From contig CM059558.1 in NCBI GenBank assembly GCA_030386875.1, forward strand, positions 5,589,501 through 5,653,500: 64,000 bases of DNA, read 5' to 3'. Under the pieces are notes generated by a model. It saw only the letters and a list, made by a program, of their open reading frames with translations, was not told the DNA's origin and made no database searches. The stretch is from Morinoia aosen. Lineage: Eukaryota > Arthropoda > Malacostraca > Amphipoda > Talitridae. Numbering within the stretch: the stretch's first letter is position 1; each line of letters begins with the position of its first letter. Made by a program: the position numbers and the translations under genes. Shown here piece after piece: positions 11,546 through 23,866 of the stretch.

Positions 11546-13139
11546 TTTGGTGTCTTCGATTCTAATTTTTGCTAAAAATTATTTATAATTCTTTAAAGCT
11601 AAAAGTAAACCGAAACAGAGTTAGAATGCTTTGCTGAAAAATCTAAAAAATACGCAATGTTTTTGTTGATTGTTTTGTTCTGAGTTTGAAACAGCGTATT
11701 TATTCCTATCGCCTAATACCGTAATGTTATCTAGTCATTGAGGGTTTGCACAGATATATATGAGAAACCTACGAGTGCGAAATATAATTTTTGTACCAAG
11801 CATTAATGTATATTTTGTAGTTAAAAGCAGGAATTAATAATTGAAAGCATCGCAAATTCATTCTGTATATTTCTGTTTTGTTTATTTTCCCTTCAATTAA
11901 TACATAAGAACTGGATAATAGTTGTAAATGTGTTGCAAGTTACTTGCAGAACATTTCAGCTGATGCAATACATTGTACTCACATAAAGAGTGGTAACTTT
12001 GTATGCTCAAAATGATGCATTGATTGATAATGATCATAAACATTTCTAGTCTTTAGGTTATGATTCATTGCCAATGAGTAGTCTTTGCCGAAACCTGAAG
12101 CTATGGTCTAGTGCACAAAGACTTCTAGTTTTCAAGTCATGTTATCAAAATTGATATGGATTCCGTGTTTTTAAGTCAAGTTAACATGTTTTAATAATAA
12201 AAATTTCTGCTCATTTCTCAAGTTATTCCTTGAATGTAATTTGGTTCTTTCAGAGTTATTATGTATTTCACTATATCATCATCATGTTTAATTTTTATCT
12301 TCGTATCACTCTCCAGTTTCTAAGCAAGTATACGCTGAAGTGGAGAATTTTATAATTATGTTTATACATCATTAAAAACTGAAATAGTATTCGATTTGCA
12401 GCATTATATAATTAATTACTTCTTGTTAAGGAAGATTTGGAAATGTTGTAAGGTTATCTATATCGGCATTGAGACACTTGAAAAAAAAATTAAAATACGA
12501 TGTAAACGAGCTGCAATGAAAATAATTACACACACCAGCAAAAACTTCACTTACAGTCACACACACATTGTAACTGAAAACAAAGCACTATCTCAGCTGC
12601 AATGGTTTTTGTATTTATGCGATAGTACAAATTCTCTTGCTGGAAACGTTTCAAATTGCTCCAAAAAACACGAAATGAGAAGAACCTGGGCGTTTATTAA
12701 AATAACAAAGTGTCCAATACAAAGTAAAAAATTAGACGAAAATAAGAGATAGTATCATATTACACGCAAAGAAGCTAGAAGTGACTTTTATTCGTAAAAA
12801 AAACGTTCCGAAAACGTCAGGCCCCTGCGATGAAAGCAGAACAACTTTTGCTTATTATAGCCGAAATGTAACATTGTGTTGAGCAATAATATGACACCTT
12901 TTCTGCATTGTTACCCTGCATAGTGTAGATACAAAGAAGAAAGGTAGTGTGCAAATTTGGCCTACCTTATCTACACGTATATCATCATTTTGGGGATTTG
13001 AAGCATAGTCATTGAATTAACTATTATAATTTCACTGAATTAGTGCATACTTAGTAATAAAAAACTGTTGATACATATCTATGCTTCTCAGTGTAGACAA
13101 TGCCTACATTAACTACTCAGAAAACACTTGTCAGTAATA
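11546..13139. other. No gene recognised
   Basis: AT-rich sequence without a supportable gene. The longest plus frame (12396-12752) starts at a non-ATG codon, is lysine-rich by composition and shows no domain. Confidence 0.5.
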
Positions 13140-13771
13140 TTTAGGGTGTTTCAGATTCAGATTAAGAGGCAAAAAATTGCACACCAAGTAGAAGATATCC
13201 AAATGAAAACTTTCTCTTCTATAAAATTTTCCAAAGAAAGAGACATTCAGATATTAGCAGTTTATTGTTTTAAAGGGTGAAATTTAATGAATAAACTACT
13301 CGCAATATTTATTTTGAATTTACGTTGATCGGGCGAAATGTGCTAGTTACATGACCTCCTAGATCTCCCGACATGACTCCACTCGATTTCAATTTTTGGT
13401 TACACGTGAAGAGCCTTGTCTATGCTACACCCATTGAGTCTGAGGAAGATCTTGTGGCCAGAATTGCAGTGGCTGCAGGTGAGATACCTTAATGCCAGAC
13501 GTGTTTCCTAATATTCGGCAGCTGTTAAGGCTAACATTCGAAAAGGGCATAGATGTAGGTGGAACACATTTCGAACAATTTTTGTAAAGTAAATTCAGAA
13601 TCAATATCGCGAGTAATTGTGCCATTAAATTTCAACCTTAAAAACAATAAACAGCTAATACCTCCCAACCCCGATTTTTTTGTGGAAAATTTCATAGGAC
13701 AAAAAGTGTTTATTTGGCCACTTTCTGCTTGATGTTCAATTTTGTACCTCGTGTTCTGAAACACTCAGTAT
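13140..13771 (+). mobile_element. Internally deleted mariner-type transposon remnant
   Basis: The termini are inverted repeats, with GGGTGTTTCAGA at the left and TCTGAAACACTC at the right. Similarity between the arms continues for about 180 bp (AAATTTTCCA and GTTTATTGTTTT blocks occur in both). Between them is a remnant of a transposase C-terminus. At about 13356-13480 the plus strand reads RSPDMTPLDFNFW followed by HVKSLVYATPIESEEDLVAR, which matches the conserved end of the mariner-like transposases whose last catalytic residue lies in the SPDLTPLD motif. Frames are broken and most of the catalytic core is missing, so it is non-autonomous. A TA dinucleotide adjoins the right end. Confidence 0.8.
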
Positions 13772-14589
13772 ACATAATTGTGTACACGACTCGTCATAAA
13801 TGATGGGATTCGATATTGTCTGTATAGAAATCTTCCAGATGTGGACTATGAAGAAATATTTCCATCCTAGTAGCACCCGCGATTAAAATATTCTAATACT
13901 TGTGCACTGGTGAAACTCGCATCACAGATACAGTAGTTAAGCATCTTTAAGAGCGTGAAATTGAGACAGATCAACCAACAAAGACGAACAGCCAATTTTG
14001 TTTGTTCAATGAAATTTCCTGTTGAATATTTTCCGTATTTCTGATGGCGGCTTTGTGGAAGAAAAAGTTTTCTTCAGTTGGCTTCTCTTAGTTCACAGAC
14101 AAGAATTTGAAACTGATGAAATTAGATCATTTTGTTCTTTGTTTTTTGTTTTGCAGCTGCATCTTTTCTTTTCGGTTTTTGTGTTTAAATTTAAATTTCT
14201 ATAAATAAGCATGTTTGCGCTTCTAGCAGACCTGCATTAACCTTAAATAGCTTTAATTAACATTACTTGTGACGCTTTGGCGTTCACTCATTAAATTATT
14301 TTTGAGCTTGCTCTGCTTGGGCAGCATGTCGTCCTTTTAATAAAAGTGGGTCTGGTACCTCTAACTTATTTCTCTTGCGTAAAAAGCAGTCTCTTTCTGC
14401 GACTTGAACTCCTTGACCCGGCTTTTGCAGCCTCTTCTGAATAGGCACTTATTATTCAAGGTAATTAATTGTCAATTAATTGTTAAAATCTTAGTGCTAT
14501 ATGCAATCTTACAATAAGATACGATATTCACCTAGTCGGCGACCAGACATCTTAAAACTCTGTATCTCTCTACTACTTAGATGGTAGGT
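13772..14589. other. No gene recognised
   Basis: AT-rich sequence with no domain-bearing frame. A 60-codon Phe-rich plus frame (14022-14204) looks like chance. Confidence 0.45.
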
Positions 14590-15700
14590 TGTTCCTATCT
14601 TTTATGTTATATATGTATTTTTTTTTTTTTTCTAATATTTTATTTTCAATAAGTATATAAATTAATATGTGTGTGTACGTGTGTAGGTATATATATGTAT
14701 CTACATAAATAGATATACATGTTTCTATTTCATTTCTTTACGCAAAAACCATTCGGTTAATAAATTTTATTGCAATTGCGAAATGATTCAAAAATAGATC
14801 TAGCACTTCCCCAGAGGGCGTTTCTGTGAATCGGATTAATGTCATATATAATTAATGAAATAAAGTGCAATTTGAGCATATGAATCGTAGTAAAATTATC
14901 TTTCTGTCCGTGTTTTGTACAAGCTATGAATTTTGATATTGAATATATGTTTGTTTACCCATTTCTACCAATATTTTGTAGATATTTGTCAATCATGAGT
15001 GGTAACCGGCTTACACTGTATCTCTATTTTATCCCATGTACCCATGTCCGCATGATGTGGTGAATATCGAGAAGATACGAAATATGTTTTTGGTGGTGAT
15101 AGGGCTTTGCATATTTTTTAGGGCATAGTTTTCATTTCTCATTCAACTACCCTTGACAGAGATAGAATATTGGCAAGCCACGTGTGGTTTGTCTATTAGT
15201 ACGCCTCGTATATTTTGTCTATTAATATGCCTCGTATGGTCTATCTATTTTGTACACCTCTGATAGCTTGTCTATTAGTACACCTCGTATAGTTTGCCTA
15301 TTATTATTATGCCTCGTATGGCTTATCTATTTGTACACCTCGGATGGTTTGTCAATTATTACTCCTTGTATAGAACTTTTGTTAGACTACTAGCACACCA
15401 CGAATGGGTCTGTCTATTAGTACGCCTCGTATATTTTGTCAATTAATATGCCTCGTATGGTCTATCTACTTGTACACCTCTGACAGTTTGTCTATTAGTA
15501 CACCTCGTATAGTTTGTCTATTATTATGCCTCGTATGGCTCATCTACTTGTACACCTCGGATGGTTTGTCAATTAGTACTCCTCGTATGGAACATTTGTT
15601 TTAGGATGCCCTATATTTAAGAAACTTTTAAAAGCCAATATGTTGGCATGTATCTCATGTGACAATTTGGAAATAAACATTTTTTCTTTTTTTCTTTTCT
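14590..15700 (+). repeat. Minisatellite-bearing 1.1-kb repeat, copy 1
   Basis: The head (T-rich run, TATATGTATCTACATAAATAG, TTTCTTTACGCAAAAACC) matches 54830-55330. The tail (TTCAACTACCCTTGACAGAG, then the minisatellite, then AAGCCAATATGTTGGCATGT and AATAAAC followed by T-rich sequence) matches 36.9-37.2 kb and 56.25-56.58 kb. The family has no coding capacity. The shared fixed 3-prime end, AATAAAC then polypyrimidine, argues for a defined non-autonomous element rather than chance similarity. Confidence 0.75.
15180..15600 (+). repeat. 26-bp minisatellite inside the 1.1-kb repeat
   Basis: Around fifteen degenerate units of about 26 bp with core TATTAGTACGCCTCGTAT followed by GGTTTGTC variants. 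The same array occurs in the copies at 36.94-37.14 kb and 56.28-56.50 kb. Apparent open frames with repeated STPR across it are a by-product of the period. Confidence 0.8.
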
Positions 15701-16145
15701 TTACTCAGAACGCCTCTAAAATTTCCTACCGGAGTACCGTGCTGATGACCGGCCGCGTCCATTGGGTGTCTTCTATTTTTAGCGAGTATCGTTTTAAAAA
15801 CTAACCTTACGTTAAAGAAGATCTTCGGTCTCCATTTTAAAGGAATTTTATAATAGAAAATATTACAGAGGACGCTGCTGAGAGTACTGTTGGAATCCTC
15901 AAGATCCGCCTAACTTGGGTACGGTTTCTCTTTTTGCGCATCTCGGGAAACGACTTGCTGTTGTTCCCTTGAAGTTCTTCTGTATTTGAAATAAATTTTT
16001 GAGCAGTTGCCCTTAAGTTTAAAATCCTAAAACTCCATTTTACTAACATAGGAGAGATTACGCTCACGAAATAGCTAAACCTATTTATTAATTTGTTCAA
16101 AGGAGACACTTGACCATTTATTGTATACGAACAATCAATACTATA
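15701..16145. other. No gene recognised
   Basis: Unassigned sequence between the minisatellite repeat and the MITE. A 107-codon minus frame (16160-15837) shows no domain and runs into the MITE. Confidence 0.4.
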
Positions 16146-16919
16146 CTGCGTGTCCCACAAAAATATCCCGGACTTTTTAATTGATAATATCTCCGCTTTA
16201 AATTAACATATTTTAATTGTCTTTTATTTACAATTTAGTCAATTTTGTTTCCTTTTGAAATACTTTAAGTTTTTAAAAATGAGTTGAATAAACTTTAAGA
16301 TGATCGATTTACTGAAAGGGGTAGAAAAATTGTTCAAAGGGAAAGTTTTAAAAACAACACTGGTGTTCTTCTTCATTCCTCAATACCTACTGTTAAGAAT
16401 AATTTCATAACGATGTATCGTACATACAACTAAGTATTTGAACCCTCTGAGAGGTTTCAAGTTTCAAGTGTTCTCAATAATAGTGTTTCAAGGACTGATA
16501 GAAAACGGTGTAATAATGGGTAAAACTCTTCGATCAATGGTGGCTAGAAGTAATACTTGCCTTGAGAGAAATGGAGGGTATGTCGTTGGATACTAAAATT
16601 ACTTTTATTTATTTAAACGTTATATAAGGTAATGCTTTGTTACTCCTTAAAATTTTTGTGTGTTCATTTTTATGGAAACTGCAAAAAAAGGAACAATATC
16701 AATATTGTTTTAAAACTTTTCCTTTGAACAATTAATTTTTCTACTCCTTTCAGTGAATTGGACATTGTAAAGTGGTTATTCAACCGATTTTCAAAAACTT
16801 AAATTATTCGAAAAGGAAACAAAATTTACTTCATTGTGAAAAAAGGCAATTCAAATATCTTAATTTAAAGCTGAGAAATAATTAATTAAAAATCGAGGAC
16901 ATTTTTACAGGACACCCGG
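16146..16919 (-). mobile_element. Mariner-type MITE, copy 1 (774 bp, TA target duplication)
   Basis: The ends read CTGCGTGTCCCACAAAAAT at the left and ATTTTTACAGGACACCCGG at the right, an imperfect terminal inverted repeat, with TA on both sides (16144-16145 and 16920-16921). The inverted similarity extends inward for over 200 bp. The reverse complement is collinear with 27146-27720, so the two copies are in opposite orientation. A central RSNTCLERNGGYV-like frame resembles the far C-terminus of a mariner-type transposase, suggesting derivation by internal deletion. Confidence 0.85.
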
Positions 16920-17234
16920 TATAATAAAAAGCCAGGTGTCCGTCAATGATAAGTATATGTTCTCGTGCGTAATCTCCCCTATCTCATTACAATGGGAATC
17001 TGCTTGCTTGGACAGTATCATAAATACCATCGAAATATGAAAAACCAGGCATCTGCCCACTTATGTTTATAAGTAAAAAACATTGCGTGAAAATCGAATC
17101 AACTGTCAAGAAAATGCGGCTCATCGCATTTAAATTTCAAAGGCATTTTAATTTTTAAAAGGTATGGCAAATTTTTTAAAAACCTCTTGCGAACAATAAT
17201 TTAAATTACAATTCAGATAGGTATTATGTTATAC

Positions 17235-17600
17235 AGTTTGCTTGGTTGTTGTGTGCGTCCCCTCAGGGGGATACAGGTATTGTATCTATGGGAATTAGCG
17301 CTCCCAGGGGGACTATGTGAGGGCCTGAGCTAAAAAATAGGTAGGCTTCCTGTTGTTGAAATAGAATAGCTTTTTGTTTTGTTACGGACCATCTTTTTTC
17401 GGTTCACTGCTGTCCTGTTTTTCATCACCTACTACTTTCTTCTTCAACTTTTTCTTGTTTCATGAACTTCTTTCTTAGCTTCCTGTTTCTGTGCACCTTG
17501 TGCATAGATTCCGCGTTCCCTCAACTCCATACTAAATGGTGCCGTCCTCCTTCCTCTCTTAGAACATCTATGTCGTGCAATTAAGGGAGGCTAAAACTTT
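17235..17600 (+). repeat. 0.35-kb dispersed repeat, copy 1
   Basis: Matches 19640-19955 in the same orientation. Shared blocks are ATGGGAATTA, CTCAGGGGG-like, TGTGAGGGCCTGAGCT, CTTGTGCATAGATTCCGC and CTAAATGGTGCC, ending in a GGAGGCT(T)AAA tail. There is no coding capacity. Ends are not sharply fixed; it could be a SINE-like or MITE-like family. Confidence 0.65.
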
Positions 17601-18484
17601 TTAAAATAATATAATAATAATGTTGTGTGCGTTTGTGACGTTTTTAAAGATGCTTAATGACCGTATCTGTGATACGAGTTTTACCAGTGCACAAGTACGA
17701 GAATACTGTATTTTAATCGCGGGTACTATTACAATGGATATATTTGTTTGCCATTTTTATCTTGAGATTTTTTTAAAACGATACCATTGGATCCCGTCAT
17801 TTTTTACCAATCATGTACACTAGTATCTTGATTATTAACAATCTGTAGTCAATTTAAAAGTCGTTCGCTAATAAAGAATATAATGAACATATGCACAGGT
17901 TTCAACACCTGCAACCGTTTACTACTAAGAATGACTGTCGTGTGTTTATTTATTCGTTTTGTATCACGCTGTTAAGATTAATTGATAGGAAAAAATTAGC
18001 ACTGGCGGTCTTGGTTCCAGTTCACGGTCAATTAATACACTCATTTTCGTTGTGCAAGAGCTCTATAATGAGTCACTTTCATCACAATTAGAGCGATCCA
18101 GAGCCTTATATACTCGAGTTTGTATCGTGAATACCGAGTTCGGCGGGGTATTGCATATTACAATATGCTGTATTGTATATTAAAATATACTGTATTGCAA
18201 TGTACCGTATTACATATTACAATATACATACACAAGTTCGCAGTTGCTTTCAGTAATGCTGAATTTCTGTATTTTGGATACGACACGAATGGCTATAACT
18301 ACTTCTCTTGCAGCTCAAAAATGCTGTGTTCTGAGTGTTTATTACTCTTATAAGATAATTAAGTTACCTTTGGAATAAGCTGAAAGCATGGAAACTCCAC
18401 TCAAACGAAAATTTGTTGAAGAAAGGTATTGAATCTTGTCATTTTTGACGGTCTGTGTACACTAGTTGTGAAATAAAATATTCA
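17601..18484. other. No gene recognised; TATTACAATATACTG-type low complexity
   Basis: AT-rich sequence. 18150-18230 holds imperfect repeats of TATTACAATATRCTGTATTG. Short frames lack domains. Confidence 0.45.
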
Positions 18485-18524
18485 TCTTATAAATTATGAA
18501 TAGGTGAAGTTGGAGTCACAAAAT

Positions 18525-18787
18525 TGTGAATAGGCGGAGTCGGTGTTGGAGTCGCCCAATTCTGCAGAAATGGAGTCGGAGTCGGAGTCGCCAAATTCTG
18601 AAAAGGTGGAGTCGGAGTCGGAGTCGCCAAATTCTGAAAAGGTGGAGTCGGAGTCGCCAAATTCTGAAAAGGTGGAGTCGGAGTCGGAGTCGGAGTCGGA
18701 GTCGCCAAATTCTGGAAAGGTGGAGTCGGAGTCGGAGTCGGAGTCGCAAATTTATTCCACCGACTCCGCAACCCTGGCTGCTACTGC
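18525..18787 (+). repeat. GGAGTC array with inverted terminal junction
   Basis: Units of GGAGTCGGAGTCGCC plus AAATTCTGAAAAGGT spacers are repeated six or more times. The array ends in TTCCACCGACTCCGCAACCCTGG, whose reverse complement is the left junction of the 11.3-kb array (CCAGGGTTGCGGAGTC). The array thus carries hexamers in one orientation and a terminal copy in the other. Long Glu/Ser and Arg/Ser frames here come from the repeat. Confidence 0.85.
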
Positions 18788-19639
18788 CAATTTTTTCTTT
18801 CATTTCGATGCAATGTATGGAAATAATTACCGTCAATGTCCAATCATTATAGTTGGTCATAAATTAAGCAGAATAATTTTGTTATAGTATTTTCACAATG
18901 AGTCATAATTTTAAGAACAGGAATTTCCTTTGAAGATGCGTAATTATTACAATGCTTCTTAAAATTAGAGCTCGTTGTTTTTAAAGAGCAAAAAATAACA
19001 GCAAATGTTTATTTTTAAAATATTTTGAAAAGGAAATTGCTGTGCTTCATTCTGTTAAACGATAGTGGTGTTCAGTTAGAGAAAGGGAAGGATGCTCTGA
19101 ATTTTTGAATTCATCATTTTGCGCCTCCAATGCAATAAATAAATTTACTATAATGCCTGGTATTTAGTAGAATGCATTAATAATGTATTGATAAATTATG
19201 AGGAATTGAGTACAAATGTTTATAACGAATTCAAAATTTTCTGTCTGGTAGGTTTAAACTATGAATTAATCTAAGCTATCTGACATCAACTTTGTGGCTT
19301 GCCTGTAAATTTATGGATGCGTTATTTCGAGTCGGAATTTTAAACAGAAACAATTTATATAGCATTTGAACAATTAATACAAAGCATCAAAGCAAAATTG
19401 AGAGGAACTCTGCTTTGATTATTTCCATTCTTTACCATGCATTATAATTATAAGAGAGGACCTGTGCTGTGATGCTGTGACCCAAGAAATAGTAATAAGA
19501 AAATGCTTCAGTAGGTCTTAGGAACAATGTATTTTTACTGATAGAGAGAAGTATAGCTTTAAAAAATTTGTTACTATATTGTGAGTTTAGAATATCACAA
19601 CGAAAAGTTAGCATTTTATTTCCAAATATGGATATATAT
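18788..19639. other. No gene recognised
   Basis: AT-rich, no domain-bearing frame and no repeat that I could match elsewhere in the window. Confidence 0.45.
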
Positions 19640-19960
19640 GTTTATACCCTAGCGTAGGACCACTCAGGGTTGTTGTATATATGGGAATTAACACTCTCAG
19701 GGGGAAATGTGTGAGGGCCTGAGCTGAGAGTTAGGTTGGCCTTTTTGTTGAAATGTGATGTATTTTTCTATCTTAAGGACTACCATTTTCGTTTCACTGG
19801 TGTCTTGTTTTTCAGCTCCTACTATTTTTTTCTCAACTTACTGTTTCCATGCATCTTGTGCATAGATTCCGCATTCCCATACATCCATTCTAAATGGTGC
19901 CTTCCTCTCTTCAATCTGCTCTATATTTTTTAGCGGTAATGGAGGCTTAAACTAACCTAT
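19640..19960 (+). repeat. 0.35-kb dispersed repeat, copy 2
   Basis: Direct-orientation partner of 17235-17600, about 2.4 kb away. It shares the TGTGAGGGCCTGAGCT and CTTGTGCATAGATTCCGC blocks and the same block order, with small indels. Confidence 0.65.
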
Positions 19961-22273
19961 AATCTAATCTGATAATCTAACCTAAGCGTAGGATGGGTAA
20001 CGAGCAAACGTTGATTTGGTTTGATCATCCCATGCGATGGACTGGCACCTTTAATTAAGTGTACAGTTGAACTTTGTGATAAAAAGCCCTAAAGGTCTAT
20101 TTTGTGTTCACTTAGCTTCTTTCGGTTCTGTTGCCTACCTCGCTATTTCTTCTTTGTCCTTTTCAAAATTATTTCGATGCGGAGGGTATCCTGTGCAAGA
20201 AAACACTTCGTGGGTTGACGGTGTTTTTTGGTCCATACTAGAAATTTCATTTTATTTACTTTGGTCAGATTGCCTTTATTGTAGATAATGAATCTTGAAT
20301 TAATAATGCTAGTACTAACAATATCATAACGAGTGATAATTCTGATCGTATAAGTTTCTTCTTCTATTCACAGAGGTTACAGTATCTGAAACAAAATTTA
20401 CACAGATTTCCAGCCGCATTGCCAGTTACAATGGACCCTCGAGTTATGCATGCATCATCTTTTGCGGACGTAAACTTGAATGAATAAATTTTAGTCTCAT
20501 TTAGACTACTAATGCTAGGCTCGTTTTATAATGTTTATAACGTGAACAGATTTTGTACATTAAAGCTGAGATTTTCTTGAAATTCATAACTTGAGGATCG
20601 ACTGCAATGATTCTATTGTTTCCATTCCTTTATGCATCGTTCAACCGATTGCTCTTCACCCACTGTTATTAGTTGTTCAATTATTCTTGCAGTAAATACT
20701 GGGAAGTCACATTTTCTTTTATTCCTTATGCATACTTCATTGCAACAGCGCGTTATGTCATGAAGTATGTTTCCACAATCACGGTCATAGTGAAGACCTA
20801 GCAGTTAGCTGGACCATAAAAAAAAATACACTATGATGAACTCCTTTATTGATAGGAAAACATGAGCATATGATAATCATTGATGCCAACAATCTTCTTT
20901 TTGAGAAAATGCATTCCAAATAACAAAAAGTACTTTGACAGAGATACGTAAAATCCTTAATAACTTTATTCCATTTGATTGCTAGAAGGTATTACGTATG
21001 GTTATTTTAATAATTGACAAAGAGTTAACGCTCCCCTCACTTCTATACTCAGAAAAAGAAAGCGAGAGGAGTTGCAACTTAATGATAAAACCCGCGCAAC
21101 ACTTTTCTGTGTGAAGCTTGCAATCTCTTTACATTAGAACCTTTGTATACCTTTACTGATATTTATGCAGGCCTGTAACATGTGATTTCATTTCTACGCT
21201 CACACTAATCAACAGTGTGACAAATGAGAAAGCACACTGCTGCTCATCAAACGGACTGATTCACACGTCCTTTATTCCATTAATATTCAAACTTGTACAA
21301 ATATAATAAACAGATCACATTAATACCACTGATCTTCATTTCAATCAATCTTTTCAATTTAAAAAATCAGTCTTACAAGTATCGCTTTTTTAAGGCGTAC
21401 ACAGACATTTTGTAACGCAATAAGTTTTCTACCAAAGCAGTCCTTGTACTCGAATTAAGTTACGACTGTTGTTGACATGACATGTTATTTAAATTTCGGA
21501 TTTTCACACTAATGAAGTCTCAACACCATTTAAAATTTTCAACCAGAAAATTTCCATTGATTTTTTGTATTTTTCCATCACTGTTGCGCAAACATTTGGT
21601 AGCTTGTTATCTTCTCCACATAGTACATATAATATTTCATGTGAAACCCAACTATCTGACATTACTCAAAATTTCTTAATCTCTGCACAAGTAACCTACT
21701 CTAACTCATCAACTTACAAAAATTCTACTTCTAGTTCACCCCAGTAATTTACACAGAACATTTCTCATGTCAAAATGGATAGTGTTATCCCCTACCAACA
21801 TGTGCAATTCCTTTATTCAGCATGTGTAATCAGACAAAGTGCCTGACTTTACTTGAATGACACTGTCATACACTCTACTCATATAAAGTCTATAACATTC
21901 AACTATACTACCAATCATACTGCTGTACATACTTGGAAAACCTGCTTCAATCCATAACTGTTCATGTTTACTTATTTGAAATATCAACTCCTTATTCACC
22001 AAATAATACTCATGTTGTACACACAACACAATCTGGTTTAATATTTAACGGTTTATGCATTGACAAATAGTAAATAAGTGGTACGCAACTTCAAAATTAA
22101 AGACAATACAAAGTAGCCATGGAAACGTTTTCAATTTTCTTAAACTTATATCAAATCTGATTTGCATAATTTATAAGTAGGTACTAAAAGTTGAGGAAAA
22201 ATTTGCTGCAATAAGAATGATGAGAATACATATACACATTAGACCTTGATGTCTATCCAAATTCATAGAATAA
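19961..22273. other. No gene recognised
   Basis: A 2.3-kb AT-rich stretch with no domain-bearing frame. Its right end is the downstream flank of the HARBI1-like gene and may include its 3-prime UTR. Confidence 0.45.
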
Positions 22274-23866
22274 TTACAAAGAATCAGCAATAAAATTTCG
22301 TTTTTGTCGCTCAGTCTCGCCTTCAATTACAAGTTCATCTCTCGGTTCATCATCACTTATACTTGGACAGTGACTTAATGAAAAATTGTGAAGGATGCAG
22401 CAAGCATGAATGATGGGTGCAGCATGTTCAATGTTGACTTCCAAGTACTGGAGAACTCTAAACCTGTTTCTCAGGTATCCAAATGCATTTTCAATTACTT
22501 GTCTGGATTGGGAAAGCTTAGTATTGAAATTTACCTCACGTTGTGTTAGGCGACCATTGTCTCTGAAAGGTGTCATCACATTCAAACACAATGAAAATGC
22601 AGAGTCACCAATGATGTGCAAATTTTTGCTAGGAAAGAAATCATTTGGATAGTTCTTTATGTTTTGACCAAAATTAGTCATATCCAATGCACGTTGGTCA
22701 TGTACACTTCCTGGGATGCCTGTAGCCACCATCGTGAATCGTTTTTCTGCATCACACACAGCAAGCAACAATACTGTGTGAACAAACTTCCGACTGTTGT
22801 AATCTTTCTGAACAGTTTCAGGCACTCTAACCTTAATATGCGTTCCATCAATGGCTCCAACAGTGCCTGGAAAATTTCCAATTGCTTCAAATCCTCTTCG
22901 TTTCTCTTCAAGATTCAGATGTTAAGACAGGTCCTTTGCCAAACAGGGCAAAGGCCCTGTCACAACATCTTTCTATTAATGAGAGCAACTGTTCATCATC
23001 CGTAAAAAAATAAATTTACTGAAAAAAGTGTGTATATTATGAATTTTGGTGATTTTTTTTACAATTATGAATTGGTTGCTTTATCTAGTATTCAATATGT
23101 TGTTTAGTATTTTCAGTATCAAGAACTTGAAACTTTTCCGAACCTTTTTTATTGCAATAATTATTGACTAAAACTACTCATTGTAGGCAGATTACTTACA
23201 TCTGGACATTTGGACAACATTCATAATATTAAAATTAGGTAGTAAATTTTTGCTGTTGAAGGTGGTAAAATGTGGAAGTGAAATATCAGTAGACATCTTT
23301 CTTTATTTCATACACTAATATATTACTAGCTTTCAATAGAATTGAGAGCTGTCAACTAGGTTATTCAATAGTTATTTGATGGCCTATAGGGTAACTCTAC
23401 TCAATTCCTTTACCAATAACAAAAGTAACCCTTTAAGGCCCACATTTTAACACTCATATTACTGTTATAACAACCACTATCACTAAACCGACACTGGCAT
23501 TATGTAGTCACTGTTATCAAGATGGGGAAGGAACTGCCACTCGGCAGTGAAGTTCAAAGGACACATTAGTGAACAAATTAAATAAGAAATACAATATATT
23601 TTTGTTATTTTTGAAAGAGGACTGTATAGTCCACTTGGGCGTTAAAGGGTTAAGTTCACTCAGGGTTAAAATATTTCTTTCAATTAACTTTCTAACAATT
23701 GCATATAACTGCCAATCTTGTATTACCTGTTAATCTCTCCATCATCAGCTGTAAAAAGCACTTCATTTACAACAGGAAAATTGTTCATGAGTGACTGTAG
23801 GTTCCTAAACATAACCGTTGAACCAGCAATGGCTGAGACTAGAATTTTATCTTGTTCATCTGTCAT
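22274..23866 (-). CDS. HARBI1-like PIF/Harbinger transposase (DDE_Tnp_4), intron-containing
   Basis: The main exon (from about 22912 down to TAA at 22274) reads GFEAIGNFPGTVGAIDGTHI, then GDSAFSLCLNVMTPF, then VIENAFGYLRNRFRVLQYL. These are the three catalytic acidic positions (D in AIDGTHI, D in GDSAF, E in VIENAFG) of the Harbinger/HARBI1 RNase H-like fold. The conserved HACCILHN motif near the end follows. The frame is open through the catalytic region, starting upstream of the first valine-proline. A likely first exon (23866-23727) starts MTDEQDKILVS and ends at a CAG|GTAATA donor in phase 2. The middle of the gene, including the helix-turn-helix region, is not resolved, so there may be a missing exon or damage near 22920-23000. 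Such transposases usually need a Myb/SANT partner; one is encoded 11 kb away, converging with this gene. It could be an active element, a relic or a domesticated gene. Confidence 0.8.
22926..22961. repeat. Short perfect-loop hairpin
   Basis: GACAGGTCCTTTGCC, loop AAACA, then GGGCAAAGGCCCTGTC form a 14- to 15-bp stem with one mismatch. It lies just upstream of the catalytic exon of the HARBI1-like gene, where the transposase frame is lost. Confidence 0.6.

Noticed and set aside
12396-12752. 118-codon plus frame
   Set aside because: Non-ATG start, lysine-rich by AT composition, no domain and no splice context.
15180-15600. CRISPR array
   Set aside because: The units are contiguous and degenerate with no spacers, and the genome is eukaryotic.
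15404-15604. Frame with repeated STPR and CLVWSIYLYTSD
   Set aside because: It is the 26-bp minisatellite; the same pattern appears at 56306-56515.
18487-18887. Long Glu/Ser, Arg/Ser and Thr/Pro frames on both strands
   Set aside because: They are translations of the GGAGTC array; all frames stay open because of the repeat.
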